A DNA stretch of 64,000 nucleotides from CAYPEL01 sp036479985 (GCA_965224815.1 CBDDAF010000003.1:1984001-2048000); one strand, 5' to 3'; positions 52,516-62,323 are shown, numbered from the stretch's first letter. Notes: generated by a model from the sequence alone, not told the origin. Program-made: numbers and translations.

Positions 52516-53361
52516 TCATTTCAGTAACTCGGGTGTCGCCAACGCGGCTCTGTGTATATCCGCGTTATAGTATTTCGTGATAAATAGCTTTTCCTGCGCA
52601 TCCATTTCGCGAAAGTCATCTAACTTATTTTTCCCTGCCATAGTCGCAGTCCACCAGCCACTGGGGTAACAGGGTTGTGGGAATTGCAGGGTATGGGTGT
52701 GGGTGAAACTTCCATCACGCATAGCTTTTTTAAGGGGCTTAATAATGCTTTCCAAATGCAATAGGGGTGACTCACTTTGTTGGACGAGTAACCCTTCTTT
52801 ACCTAAAGCACGGTGGCAGTCGCTGAAAAATTTGGCGGTGAAGAGGCCTTCCGCTGGGCCAATGGGATCAGTGCTATCGACAATGATAACATCGACACTG
52901 CCGGGTTCAGCTTCTTTCATCCATTTCAGACCGTCTGCAAATAATAATTCGGCGCGTGGATCGTTATTGGATGTGCAGAGTTCCGGAAAATATTTTTCAG
53001 ACAAGTGTGTCACACGTTCGTCGATTTCAACCTGTGTGACCTGTTCCACTTCCGGGTGTAGGAGTACCTGTTGCAACGTACCGCAATCACCGCCACCGAT
53101 GACCACCACCCGTTTTGGTGCGGGGTGTGTATAGAGCACTGGGTGCGACATCATTTCGTGATAGAGAAAGTTATCCCGGCTGGTCAGCATGATAAAGCCG
53201 TCGATGACCATTAGATTTCCAAACTGTTCGGTTTCGTAAATTTCAATTAGCTGGTAGGGCGTTTTCTCTGCATGCAGTTTTTTGTTCAGCTTGAAGGAAA
53301 TAGCGCTGCCAGAATCCTTGCAGATTTCACTGAACCAGTTATCGTCGATTGAACTATTCAT
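52516..53361 (-). CDS. speE: Spermidine synthase (polyamine aminopropyltransferase)
   Basis: A 281-residue protein from the ATG at 53361 (MNSSIDDNWFSEI); a longer frame to 53406 would touch speA. It has family motifs YQLIEIYETEQFGNLMVIDG, HPVLYTHPAPKRVVVIGGGDCGTLQ and the catalytic aspartate in IVDSTDPIGPAEGLF. It joins decarboxylated SAM and putrescine to spermidine. It is divergent from speA, which starts the arginine route to putrescine. Promoters must lie within the short gap or the opposing gene starts. Confidence 0.93.
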   Translation of the reverse strand: MNSSIDDNWFSEICKDSGSAISFKLNKKLHAEKTPYQLIEIYETEQFGNLMVIDGFIMLTSRDNFLYHEMMSHPVLYTHPAPKRVVVIGGGDCGTLQQVLLHPEVEQVTQVEIDERVTHLSEKYFPELCTSNNDPRAELLFADGLKWMKEAEPGSVDVIIVDSTDPIGPAEGLFTAKFFSDCHRALGKEGLLVQQSESPLLHLESIIKPLKKAMRDGSFTHTHTLQFPQPCYPSGWWTATMAGKNKLDDFREMDAQEKLFITKYYNADIHRAALATPELLK

Positions 53362-53404
53362 AATTTTAAAGATGTTGGCGTAGTTATTTGCTATCTTTCC
53401 CAGC

Positions 53405-55252
53405 ATGAAATGGAACGTTGAACAATCCCGGCAATTGTACAGGCTTGCTGCCTGGAGTGAAGGCTATGTCGATGCCAATGCGGACGGTAACCTGGTGATT
53501 AAGCCGCAGCATTCTACAGATACTCCAGCGGTAGACATTCATTCTGTGGCAGAGGCTATCCGTCAATCTGGATTGAATTTTCCGGTATTAGTCCGTTGTC
53601 CGGATATTCTGCAAGATCGGGTTAGGCAATTGCAGACTGCATTTATGAATGCCAGTAACAGCCTTGGCTATCAGGGAAAATACAGTGCTGTTTATCCCAT
53701 CAAGGTCAATCAACAATACAGTGTAGTTTCGGACATTCTTGCCAGTTCGGACACAGTCGGTTTAGAGGCAGGTAGTAAATCGGAACTGATGGCGGTGTTA
53801 GGTTTATCGCCAGCCGGTGGGTTGATCATTTGCAACGGATATAAGGACAGGGAATATATTCGCATTGGTTTGATAGCCCGTAAACTGGGGCAACGGCTGT
53901 ATCTCGTTGTTGAGAAACTGTCCGAACTTGATTTAATTATCGAGCAGGCTAAGGCAATGGATATTAAACCCTTGCTCGGTGTGCGTATCCGTCTGGCTTC
54001 AATAGGAGCGGGTAACTGGCAGAATACGGGTGGTGAAAAATCCAAATTTGGGTTGCATGCTGCACAGATAATACAACTTGTTGAGCGATTAAAATTTGCA
54101 GATTTGCTGGGCTGTTTACAGTTGCTGCACTTTCATCTTGGCTCGCAACTGACAAATCTGGATGATATTACTACAGGTGCTAATGAAGCTGCACGGTTTT
54201 ACAGTGAATTGCACAGTCTGGGTGTGCCATTGCAAGTGATGGATGTGGGTGGTGGGCTGGGTGTTGACTACGAAGGATCGGGTTCAAAAAGTTTCTGTTC
54301 GATGAATTATGCACTTGAAGATTACGCGCAGACAATTGTTTCTGTGATGCATCGTCATTGTCACGAAGAAAAATTACCAGACCCGGAAATTATTACAGAG
54401 TGTGGCCGTGCCATGACTGCGCATCATGCATTTATATTGACCAATGTGGTTGATGTCGAGGCAGGTTGCAAGATGGTTGAATCGGAAAAGCAGTTTTCCA
54501 ATTTGCAGACGGCAGTTGGAGGTGATGCGCCGGAAGCGCTTTATGGTAAAGCGCGGGCTATCTACGACGAATTAATAGCAAGTTATGTGGCAGGTCAAAT
54601 CAGTTTAGCCAAACGTGCCGAATCTGAATCGGAATATTTGCAATTTTGTTGCAAACTCAGGGAGTCAATCAAAGACAGTCCTGAACAGCATGACTTGCTC
54701 GAATTACTCAATGATAAGCTGGCTGCAAAATATTTTATCAATCTTTCTATTTTCCAGTCGTTGCCGGATGTCTGGGCGTTGGATCAAATATTTCCGATCG
54801 TGCCTGTGTGTTATCTGGATCAGGAGCCTGACATTCGGGCAGTGCTTTATGACATGACCTGTGATTCAGATGGTCATATTGAATACTATATCGACGCTGA
54901 AGGTATCGGAAAGTCACTAGCGTTGCATAGCATTGCTGATAAGCCGGATTATTTGCTCGGTATTTTCCTGGTAGGAGCCTATCAGGAAATTCTTGGTGAT
55001 ATGCATAACCTGTTTGGTGATACGGATACGGTCAATCTGGTTATTAAAGCAGATGGAAGTTTTGAACTCGATCATGCGGAGCACGGTGACCGGGTTGATG
55101 AATTGCTCAAGCTCGTCCACTTTGACCCAAATCAGTTGCGGACTGTTTATAGGCAGCGTATTCAGCAAGCGGGATTGGATGATCAAGCTGCGCGGCAGTA
55201 CCTTGCTGAACTGGAAGCAGGATTGACGGGGTATACTTATTTTGAAGAATAA
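53405..55252 (+). CDS. speA: Biosynthetic arginine decarboxylase
   Basis: The 615-residue PLP enzyme has the fold-III layout: the lysine in YSAVYPIKVNQQ at about residue 101, HFHLGSQ, VMDVGGGLGVDYEG, and the C-terminal VCYLDQEPDIRAVLYDMTCDSDG with the active-site cysteine-type motif. Length fits SpeA. It makes agmatine, a putrescine precursor. It pairs functionally with the divergent speE. No agmatinase gene is seen nearby. Confidence 0.95.
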   Translation: MKWNVEQSRQLYRLAAWSEGYVDANADGNLVIKPQHSTDTPAVDIHSVAEAIRQSGLNFPVLVRCPDILQDRVRQLQTAFMNASNSLGYQGKYSAVYPIKVNQQYSVVSDILASSDTVGLEAGSKSELMAVLGLSPAGGLIICNGYKDREYIRIGLIARKLGQRLYLVVEKLSELDLIIEQAKAMDIKPLLGVRIRLASIGAGNWQNTGGEKSKFGLHAAQIIQLVERLKFADLLGCLQLLHFHLGSQLTNLDDITTGANEAARFYSELHSLGVPLQVMDVGGGLGVDYEGSGSKSFCSMNYALEDYAQTIVSVMHRHCHEEKLPDPEIITECGRAMTAHHAFILTNVVDVEAGCKMVESEKQFSNLQTAVGGDAPEALYGKARAIYDELIASYVAGQISLAKRAESESEYLQFCCKLRESIKDSPEQHDLLELLNDKLAAKYFINLSIFQSLPDVWALDQIFPIVPVCYLDQEPDIRAVLYDMTCDSDGHIEYYIDAEGIGKSLALHSIADKPDYLLGIFLVGAYQEILGDMHNLFGDTDTVNLVIKADGSFELDHAEHGDRVDELLKLVHFDPNQLRTVYRQRIQQAGLDDQAARQYLAELEAGLTGYTYFEE

Positions 55253-55280
55253 AAAATTTTTACCAAACTAAAAACAATTC

Positions 55281-55384
55281 GTCCCCTCCCCCTCAGGGGG
55301 AGGGACAGGGAGAGGGGATCAGATAAAAGCAACTGCCTTAATTAAATCCCCTCTCCCCAACCCTCTCCCTGAGGGAGAGGGGGT
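55281..55384. repeat. Paired CCCTCTCCCTGAGGGAGAGGG-type repeats
   Basis: Two palindromic blocks, at 55281-55320 and 55345-55384, are themselves arranged as an inverted pair. Each is rich in CCCTC/GAGGG. A related block occurs at 60918-60943. They fill the gap between speA and the convergent SPOR gene and may act as bidirectional hairpins. Confidence 0.85.
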
Positions 55385-55434
55385 TTATGGAGTTCTAGTG
55401 TAAATAATTACGCGGTGCAGGGTGAGTAGAGAAC

Positions 55435-56025
55435 CTACTTTTTAATACGAATCAAAATTGCATCAATACCATTACGCTTCAGCTGGCTACGCGATGTATT
55501 TAAATCTTCAAGTTCTTTATAAGGCCCAACCCGAACCCGATGCCACTTGCCATTATCGGTCGTGACAGAATCAACCCGGGTTTCCAGGCCCAACAGGGCA
55601 AGTTTGGCCTTGAGTTGGTCGGCCTGCTGCGGATTTCTGAACGACCCGGCCTGTAATAAATAGATGCCAGGTTTTTCAACGGTCTTAACGCCTGCTTTTT
55701 TGGTGCCAGTGATTTCCTGTTCCGGAATAACGACTTCCATTTCTGGTAATAAGTTATAAAAGTCAAATCGTGGTTTGGGTGGTGGTGGAACTGGTTTGAT
55801 TTTAGCTTTAGGCGCGACAGGTGTTTTTTCTTCTTCTTCAGGTGTTTCAATAGGATCGATCACCAAAGTATCTTCAGGACTATTTAGTGACGCAGGTTGA
55901 AACTGCAAATAAACCAGTAAAGCACCAAATAATCCAATCGCAAGCCCGGCAAACAACCAGGCTACGGGTGATAGCTTTTTGGATTTTTTCCTGCGAGCAA
56001 CGCGATACTTATAATCTCTGGGCAT
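55435..56025 (-). CDS. SPOR-domain cell-division-type protein
   Basis: A 196-residue protein with a short basic N-terminus, one membrane helix (LSPVAWLFAGLAIGLFGALLVYL) and a proline/lysine-rich linker. A C-terminal SPOR domain (IYLLQAGSFRNPQQADQLKAKL onward, VGPYKELEDLNTSRSQLKRNG) binds denuded septal peptidoglycan. The layout is that of FtsN-like proteins next to argS in many gammaproteobacteria. It is coupled to argS by a TAATG overlap. Confidence 0.88.
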   Translation of the reverse strand: MPRDYKYRVARRKKSKKLSPVAWLFAGLAIGLFGALLVYLQFQPASLNSPEDTLVIDPIETPEEEEKTPVAPKAKIKPVPPPPKPRFDFYNLLPEMEVVIPEQEITGTKKAGVKTVEKPGIYLLQAGSFRNPQQADQLKAKLALLGLETRVDSVTTDNGKWHRVRVGPYKELEDLNTSRSQLKRNGIDAILIRIKK

Positions 56026-57785
56026 TACATACTGTCCGGTGCGGATACGCCCAGCAGGTTCAACCCGTTGGCAAGTACCTGTTGGGTTGCTTTGATCAAG
56101 TTCAGGCGTGCGTTTCGCAATTCGGGTTCATCAACCAGAAACTGATGAGCGTTGTAGTAAGTATGGAAATCATTCGCCAGGTCACGCAGGTAATGGGCGA
56201 TTTGGTGTGGCTCGTGGTTGATGGCTGCCGCTGTCAGAATTTCTGGATAGCGTGACAAGTTAACCATTAAGGCTTGTTCATGAGGTTCGCCGAGTAGTTT
56301 GAGATTGGCAGAGCCTTCTGCCTGATTCCATTGCAGGGATTTTTCTTCGAGTTGGCGGTAAACGCTGGCGACACGCGCATGTGCGTATTGAATGTAATAC
56401 ACCGGATTATCATTAGATTGCGATTTAGCTAGATCGAGGTCGAAATCCATGTGCTGTTCGCATTTGCGCATGACATAGAAAAAACGTGCGGCATCATTAC
56501 CGACCTCGTGGCGTAATTCGCGTAGCGTGACGAATTCACCGGAGCGAGTTGACATCTGCATCCTTTCACCACCCCGGTAGAGGATAGCAAACTGCACCAG
56601 CAGGACATCGAGCTTGTTTGCGTCATCGCCCAATGCCTGTAGTGCTGCTTTGACGCGGGGTACGTAGCCATGATGATCGGCGCCCCAGATATCAATCACG
56701 CGCTCGTAGCCTCGTTCAAGCTTATTCATATGATAAGCAATATCTGAGGCGAAATAGGTCGTTTGCCCGTTATCACGAACCACTACACGGTCTTTTTCAT
56801 CGCCATAATCAGTTGAGCGAAACCACCATGCACCTTTTTTCTCATACAATTTATCGCTGGCTTTCAAGCGGTCAATCGCTTGTTGAACAGCATTAGTCTC
56901 GGTCAGCGTGCGTTCTGAAAACCATTCATCATAAACAACGCCGAACTCTTTCAGATCCTGGCGTATATTTTCCAGGATTTCGTTCAGACCGGCATCGAAA
57001 ACTTCCCGGTAATGAGCATCACTCAGTAACGTTTTCACGCGCTCGATGACACCATCTATATGCGTTTCCTTGTCACCACCATCGGGTTCATCAGCGGGTA
57101 CATTTTCGAACACACTGGCTATTGGGTGACGTAATGCATCCGCATGTTTGCGGTGCAGGCTGGCGCCGATATCCCAGACATAATCGCCCTTATAGCCATT
57201 GGACGGAAAGTTGATGTTCTCACCGCATAAATCCAGATAGCGCAAGTAGACACTGGCTGCCAAAATATCCATTTGTCGGCCAGCATCGTTTACATAATAT
57301 TCCCGGTGTACCTTGTAACCGACAGCTTCGAGCAAATCGGCAACTGTGGCACCATAAGCTGCGCCGCGTCCATGACCGACATGCAGCGGGCCCGTTGGAT
57401 TAGCAGAAACAAATTCAACCTGTACCGTTTTACCCTGACCCAGATTGCTGCGCCCATATTTGCCTGCTTGCTGCAGGATGTCGTTGACAGTAGCGTAGTA
57501 GGCTGCTTTTCCCAGATAAAAGTTAATAAAACCTGGGCCTGCGATTTCGACTTTTTCTACTAGATCAGAATCAGGGAGCTCGGCAATCAGCAGTTCGGCA
57601 AGATCGCGGGGTTTGCAGCGCGCCGCTTTTGTCAGTGTCATCGCCAGATTGCTGGCAAAATCACCGTGTTTTTGATCTCGTGTACGTTCAATAAGGATAT
57701 CGACGGGTGTGTCTTGCGGAATCTTATCAGTAGCTTTTAGCCGGGATATGGCCTGCGTGAGAAGTTTTGTCAGCTGCTGTTTCAT
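56025..57785 (-). CDS. argS: Arginyl-tRNA synthetase
   Basis: The 586-residue class I synthetase has an N-terminal Add1 domain (RTRDQKHGDFASNLAMTL) and the HIGH-type motif ANPTGPLHVGHGRGA at about residues 123-137. The KMSKS-like MSTRSGEFV loop and a C-terminal anticodon domain ending SLNLLGV-like sequence complete it. It charges tRNA-Arg, including the tRNA-Arg(CCG) encoded at 28953. It stops at the SPOR gene start. Confidence 0.97.
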   Translation of the reverse strand: MKQQLTKLLTQAISRLKATDKIPQDTPVDILIERTRDQKHGDFASNLAMTLTKAARCKPRDLAELLIAELPDSDLVEKVEIAGPGFINFYLGKAAYYATVNDILQQAGKYGRSNLGQGKTVQVEFVSANPTGPLHVGHGRGAAYGATVADLLEAVGYKVHREYYVNDAGRQMDILAASVYLRYLDLCGENINFPSNGYKGDYVWDIGASLHRKHADALRHPIASVFENVPADEPDGGDKETHIDGVIERVKTLLSDAHYREVFDAGLNEILENIRQDLKEFGVVYDEWFSERTLTETNAVQQAIDRLKASDKLYEKKGAWWFRSTDYGDEKDRVVVRDNGQTTYFASDIAYHMNKLERGYERVIDIWGADHHGYVPRVKAALQALGDDANKLDVLLVQFAILYRGGERMQMSTRSGEFVTLRELRHEVGNDAARFFYVMRKCEQHMDFDLDLAKSQSNDNPVYYIQYAHARVASVYRQLEEKSLQWNQAEGSANLKLLGEPHEQALMVNLSRYPEILTAAAINHEPHQIAHYLRDLANDFHTYYNAHQFLVDEPELRNARLNLIKATQQVLANGLNLLGVSAPDSM

Positions 57786-57885
57786 CGAATAACACGGAAC
57801 CGGGAAAACCGCCTATTATCCCTGACGCTGGCCGGGATACAACAACAGTATTAAACAAGCCCAGTCCCCACGATTAACCCAAGAT

Positions 57886-57953
57886 TGTAGGAGCGACTTC
57901 AGTCGCGATGAATTCACTATAAAGCGATGATCGCGACTGAAGCCGTTCCTACA
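57886..57953. repeat. REP palindrome, copy 6
   Basis: TGTAGGAGCGACTTCAGTCG and a complement with one change (CCGTTCCTACA) flank a variable centre. This is a divergent subtype (GACTTCAGTC) and ends one base before the priA stop. Confidence 0.9.
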
Positions 57954-57954
57954 A

Positions 57955-60156
57955 CTACAGCATATCCTGCGGATCCACATCAATTGACCAGCGTACTGTT
58001 CGGGCCAGTTTTTCAGATTCAATGTGTGGAATAAGACTGTCCAGTAAACGGTGTAGTTCGCCACGTTGGCTAGTCTGCAGCATCAATTGCGCACGATAAC
58101 GACCAGCCCGGCGTTCCATGGGAGCCGGTAGAGGACCCCATAACTGTACAGCGCACTGTAAACCAAGCGCCCATTGTTGGCATTGTTCGAGGAACGCCAT
58201 CGGCGCACCAGGTTGTGGTGCTTCCGCACGCAGCAGGGCCAGGTTGGTAAAGGGAGGTAGTTGTGCATCACTGCGTTCCTGTAACGCCGCTTTGGCAAAG
58301 GCCTGGTAATCCTGTTCGACCAATTGGCGTAACAGGGGGTGATCCGGTTGATGAGTCTGGATAATGACCTCACCCGCTTGATCACCACGACCTGCCCGGC
58401 CAGCAACTTGCAGGATCAATTGTGCCATGCGTTCGCTGCTGCGGAAATCTGATCCAAATAATCCTTGATCAGCATCGAGTATGGTAGCCAACGTCACGCC
58501 GGGAAAATGGTGTCCTTTGGCGAGCATCTGGGTACCCACCAGAATTTGCGCGGCACCGGATTGCGCTTCACTCAGAGCAGCCTGCAAACTGCCCTTACGC
58601 CGGGTAGTATCCCGGTCAATGCGTAAAATTGTGTGATCAGGAAAACGCGCTGTCAGCGCCTGTTCAACACGCTCGGTACCCTGGCCAATGGCAATTAATT
58701 CACTGCTGCCACAATCGGGGCAGTTTGGTGAAACCATACGTTGATGCCCGCAATGATGACAACGCAGTTGTTTCTTTTGCTGGTGAAAAGTCATACGTGA
58801 ATCACAACGTGGGCAGTCGGCATGCCAGCCACAGTCATGACACAACAACACGGGTGAAAAGCCGCGACGGTTTAAAAATACCAACACCTGACCACCTTTA
58901 GTCAAGTGTGTTTGTATGCGTTGCAGTAAGGGTTCGGATAACATTTCCTGCATCGCTTGGTGGCGGACATCCAGCAAATGTAGTTTTGGCATACACGCCT
59001 GCCCGGCGCGTTCCGGTAAGTGCAAACGCTGATAGCGTTGTTGTTCAACGTTATAAACGCTTTCCAGTGAAGGTGTCGCAGACCCTAGAATGATAGGGAT
59101 AGACAGTTTATGCGCACGCCAAACAGCAAGATCCCGTGCGGAATAGCGAAAGCCTTCCTGTTGTTTAAGTGAGGTGTCGTGCTCTTCATCAACAATAATC
59201 AAGCCGGGGTTTGGCAGTGGTGTGAAAATGGCTGAGCGGGTACCGATGACAATTTTTGCAACACTATCGCGCGCCAGTTGCCAGGCATCCAGGCGTTGCC
59301 GATCGGTTAATCCGGAATGTAAAATCGCCAGCGGCACTGGTAGGCGTTTTTCAAAACGGCTGACGAGCTGTGGTGTCAGACCAATTTCCGGTACCAGAAT
59401 CAAAACCTGCTTATCATTCGCGATGACTGTTTCAATAAGCTGTAAATATACTTCGGTCTTACCGCTACCAGTGACACCTTCCAGCAGGAAGGTAGAAAAA
59501 CCATTCAACTTCGCAGCAACTGTTTCTACGGCGAGCTGCTGATCAGTATTGAGAACCAGTTTTTCCTGGCTAACTATTCGGCTGATGGGTTGTGATCGAT
59601 CAGTTTGCTCACTATCGATGAGCCAGCCTTTATCCTTAAGTCCAGTTAATACATTGAGTGGCACATCGAGTTCTTGACGTGGTACGCCTTCAGAATGATT
59701 TAACAACTGTGCAATCACGGCTGTCTGACGGGGAGCGCGCTTTAAATCATTTGGATCAAGTTTTCGGCCAGCATCGGTTAGTTTCCACCACTGTATTGAT
59801 GCTGGTTTTCCAGCCGTCGATTTTCTTAACAAAACCGGTAAAGCCGTAGCAAAGGCATCGCCTAGAGGATAATGGTAGTAATCTGCTGCCCATTGAATCA
59901 GTGCAAACAAATGTGCATCAAGCGCGGGCTGTGCATCGAGCACTTCTAGTAACGCTTTTAATTTATCCGGTGCAACATCGGTATCAGAGAGTAAAGCCGT
60001 GACTATGCCTACCAGGCGTTGCCGGCCAAACGGCACTAACACTCGTGAACCGGGCTGGAGTGTAGCCGCGTCTACTTTCGCGGGTAAGCGGTAATCAAAT
60101 AACCGATAAAGTGGTGATGGTACCGCCACGCGAACGATCTGATGTGTAGTAGCCAT
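57955..60156 (-). CDS. priA: Primosomal helicase PriA
   Basis: The 733-residue protein starts MATTHQIVRVAVPSPLYRLFDYRL, as PriA does. Walker A LEGVTGSGKTEVYL, the DEEH box IIVDEEHDTS, zinc-binding cysteines in CHDCGWHADCPRCDSRMTF and CRHCGHQRMVSPNCPDCGSS-like blocks, and helicase motif VAGRAGRGDQ are present. PriA reloads replisomes at stalled forks. Together with rep and polA in this window it covers fork repair. It ends at REP copy 6. Confidence 0.96.
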   Translation of the reverse strand: MATTHQIVRVAVPSPLYRLFDYRLPAKVDAATLQPGSRVLVPFGRQRLVGIVTALLSDTDVAPDKLKALLEVLDAQPALDAHLFALIQWAADYYHYPLGDAFATALPVLLRKSTAGKPASIQWWKLTDAGRKLDPNDLKRAPRQTAVIAQLLNHSEGVPRQELDVPLNVLTGLKDKGWLIDSEQTDRSQPISRIVSQEKLVLNTDQQLAVETVAAKLNGFSTFLLEGVTGSGKTEVYLQLIETVIANDKQVLILVPEIGLTPQLVSRFEKRLPVPLAILHSGLTDRQRLDAWQLARDSVAKIVIGTRSAIFTPLPNPGLIIVDEEHDTSLKQQEGFRYSARDLAVWRAHKLSIPIILGSATPSLESVYNVEQQRYQRLHLPERAGQACMPKLHLLDVRHQAMQEMLSEPLLQRIQTHLTKGGQVLVFLNRRGFSPVLLCHDCGWHADCPRCDSRMTFHQQKKQLRCHHCGHQRMVSPNCPDCGSSELIAIGQGTERVEQALTARFPDHTILRIDRDTTRRKGSLQAALSEAQSGAAQILVGTQMLAKGHHFPGVTLATILDADQGLFGSDFRSSERMAQLILQVAGRAGRGDQAGEVIIQTHQPDHPLLRQLVEQDYQAFAKAALQERSDAQLPPFTNLALLRAEAPQPGAPMAFLEQCQQWALGLQCAVQLWGPLPAPMERRAGRYRAQLMLQTSQRGELHRLLDSLIPHIESEKLARTVRWSIDVDPQDML

Positions 60157-60303
60157 TTAGTGGTTATTCATTAACAGATGTGCGCTTAGGGGATGCGGAT
60201 CATTGTACGTGATTTCTTTATTCAAAGAGATTATTGGAATCAGTGGCTGTGTAAGTAGCTATGATTAATTCTTGCATCTTGTCATAGTGAACAGTGCATA
60301 TTC

Positions 60304-60366
60304 TGTAGGAGCGGCTTTAGCCGCGATAGGGCTGCGGTGTTCTTCGCGGCTAAAGCCGCTCCCACA
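60304..60366. repeat. REP palindrome, copy 7
   Basis: TGTAGGAGCGGCTTTAGCCG with a right arm carrying one change (GCCGCTCCCACA). The centre GGTGTTC is variable. It lies 150 bases upstream of the priA start. Confidence 0.92.
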
Positions 60367-60422
60367 GAATTTCGATAATAAATCAGAGGTTGCCTGGAAT
60401 TTGCAGTAGAAGCATTCCAAAT

Positions 60423-60710
60423 TCAAGCGATTCGGATTCTCACTACATTCATGATCTCGAAATCCAGTCCGGAAACGTTTTCAGTAGTCGGATAATAGGT
60501 CAGGTTAACGCGTTGGCCCTTGATATTTTTATAAGCTTTCTTGCGTTTATACCGAAACGGCGCATCACAACCTTCGATCATGAGGGTGTTAACAAACCAG
60601 TCGCCTTGTTCTCTTTGTACGTGTGATGTGACGGTGAGGTGATCGGAGTGTACGAGCTCCTGGTGTTTTTTCACCAATTTTTCGGGGGTTGAAGACTTTT
60701 TAAGCGGCAT
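60423..60710 (-). CDS. Conserved small protein of unknown function
   Basis: A 95-residue protein from the ATG at 60710 (MPLKKSSTPEKLVKKHQ); an ATG nine codons earlier is open too. It is basic, with the central block GDWFVNTLMIEGCDAPFRYKRKKAYKNIKGQRVNLTYYP. No signal peptide or helix. It looks like a conserved gammaproteobacterial protein but I cannot name the family. Confidence 0.6.
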   Translation of the reverse strand: MPLKKSSTPEKLVKKHQELVHSDHLTVTSHVQREQGDWFVNTLMIEGCDAPFRYKRKKAYKNIKGQRVNLTYYPTTENVSGLDFEIMNVVRIRIA

Positions 60711-60917
60711 GAATTTCAAACTTGGTTGCAATTGCAACAGGCTTTACCGTTTTGTTTTCTCTTTTAAGCTCAACAAAGTCATAGTGTTTCATTGTTTTTG
60801 AAAGATTGTTCAGTTGACGGCCGTAGAGTCAGCCAATTCTGTCGTCGATTCAGGTTGTATCTCCGCAACCATTATTGAGCGAGGTTGATTTATAGAGAGG
60901 AAAAAGATTTTTAATTT
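60711..60917. other. Intergenic region downstream of pntB
   Basis: No gene, clear promoter or terminator is seen. A CCTCTCCC repeat block follows at 60918. Confidence 0.4.
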
Positions 60918-60943
60918 GATCCCCTCTCCCTGAGGGAGAGGGG
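60918..60943. repeat. CCCTCTCCCTGAGGGAGAGGG palindrome
   Basis: Single copy of the palindrome seen at 55361-55383, placed just after the pntB stop where it may act as a hairpin. Confidence 0.85.
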
Positions 60944-60952
60944 TGTACTCTT

Positions 60953-62323
60953 TTATAGTTGTTTGATTTCCGCCACCAGTTTACCGGCTACTTCCTGACC
61001 ATCACCGTAGAGCATGCGAGTGTTGTCGAGGAAGAACAGGGCATTTTCGATTCCGGAGAAACCGGTGCCCCGGCCGCGTTTGACGACGATAACGTTTTCG
61101 GCTTTGTCGGCATCGAGAATCGGCATGCCGTAAATCGGGCTGGCCGGGTCGGTACGCGCGACTGGGTTGACGACGTCGTTAGCGCCAATGATGAGGGCGA
61201 TATCAGCTTGTGGGAATTCGGCGTTGATTTCTTCGAGGTCGAAGATTTTGTCATAGGGAACACCAGCTTCGGCGAGCAGCACGTTCATGTGGCCCGGCAT
61301 GCGGCCAGCTACGGGGTGAATGGCAAACTTTACATCGATATCGCGTGCTTCGAGTAATTTGGCGAATTCCCAGACTTTGTGCTGCGCCTGTGCGACGGCC
61401 ATGCCGTAACCCGGAACGATGATGACTTTGTTGGCGTAGGCCATCATGGCGGCTACATCGCTGGCCTGGAGTTCTTTCATCTCGCCTTCAACAGTTTCAC
61501 CACTGGCGACAGGTGTGGCGCCAAAGCCGGAGAACAGGACATTGCCCAGTGAACGGTTCATGGCTTTGGCCATTAACTGGGTTAACAAAGTACCGGCGGA
61601 ACCGACCACGGTTCCAGCGATGATCATGGTGGCGTTGTTGAGGACGAAGCCTTCGAAGGCGACGGCCAGACCGGTGAGGGCGTTATACAGTGAAATGACC
61701 ACCGGCATATCTGCACCACCGATGGGTAAGGTCATTAATATACCGAAGGCAAGTGCTAAGGCGAAGAACAGGAAAATAGTGAAGCCGCCTGGTGTGTCGG
61801 CATTCATAAGCATAAAGCCTAATAACAACGTTGCTGCGAATAAAACGAGGTTTATGATCTGCTGGTTTGGAAAGATAAATGATTTCTTCATCAATCCTTG
61901 CAGTTTGGCGAACGCCACCATGGAACCGGAAAACGCAATTGATCCGATCAGTGCACCTATCACCGCCAGGGTTTGAAAGGTCGCTGAGTGGAAGCTGCCT
62001 TTCATCAGTTCCACAGCGGCAATAGCGGCGGCGGCACCGCCACCCATACCATTATAGATAGCGATCATCTGCGGCATGTCGGTCATGGCGACTTTTTTGC
62101 CGGTGTACCAGGCGGCGCCACCGCCGATGCCGATGGCCAGTATCATCCAGAAGAAATTATGCAGTCCAGGCAGGAACAGTGTGGCAAAGGTAGCTACGAC
62201 CATACCAGCGCCTGCCCAGACGATACCGCCGCGCGCGGTAACCGGCGAACTCATGCGTTTGAGGCCGAGAATAAATAACACCGCCGCCGCGAAGTAACTG
62301 ATCTGAATCAGGGAGCTGCTCAT
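60953..62323 (-). CDS. pntB: NAD(P) transhydrogenase beta subunit
   Basis: The 456-residue protein has nine or so membrane helices (about 1-250), then a cytosolic NADP-binding domain with VPGYGMAVAQAQHKVWE, HPVAGRMPGHMNVLLAEA and GANDVVNPVAR. This is the dIII domain of transhydrogenase. With the alpha subunits it uses proton motive force to make NADPH. Its start overlaps the pntAB stop by 4 bases. Confidence 0.96.
   Translation of the reverse strand: MSSSLIQISYFAAAVLFILGLKRMSSPVTARGGIVWAGAGMVVATFATLFLPGLHNFFWMILAIGIGGGAAWYTGKKVAMTDMPQMIAIYNGMGGGAAAAIAAVELMKGSFHSATFQTLAVIGALIGSIAFSGSMVAFAKLQGLMKKSFIFPNQQIINLVLFAATLLLGFMLMNADTPGGFTIFLFFALALAFGILMTLPIGGADMPVVISLYNALTGLAVAFEGFVLNNATMIIAGTVVGSAGTLLTQLMAKAMNRSLGNVLFSGFGATPVASGETVEGEMKELQASDVAAMMAYANKVIIVPGYGMAVAQAQHKVWEFAKLLEARDIDVKFAIHPVAGRMPGHMNVLLAEAGVPYDKIFDLEEINAEFPQADIALIIGANDVVNPVARTDPASPIYGMPILDADKAENVIVVKRGRGTGFSGIENALFFLDNTRMLYGDGQEVAGKLVAEIKQL

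Noticed and set aside
18821..60366. CRISPR array
   Set aside because: The repeats are palindromic, widely and irregularly spaced, each between different genes, and have no spacer structure or cas genes.
61446..61976. 176-residue open frame antisense to pntB
   Set aside because: Shadow of a conserved coding sequence; composition is not protein-like.
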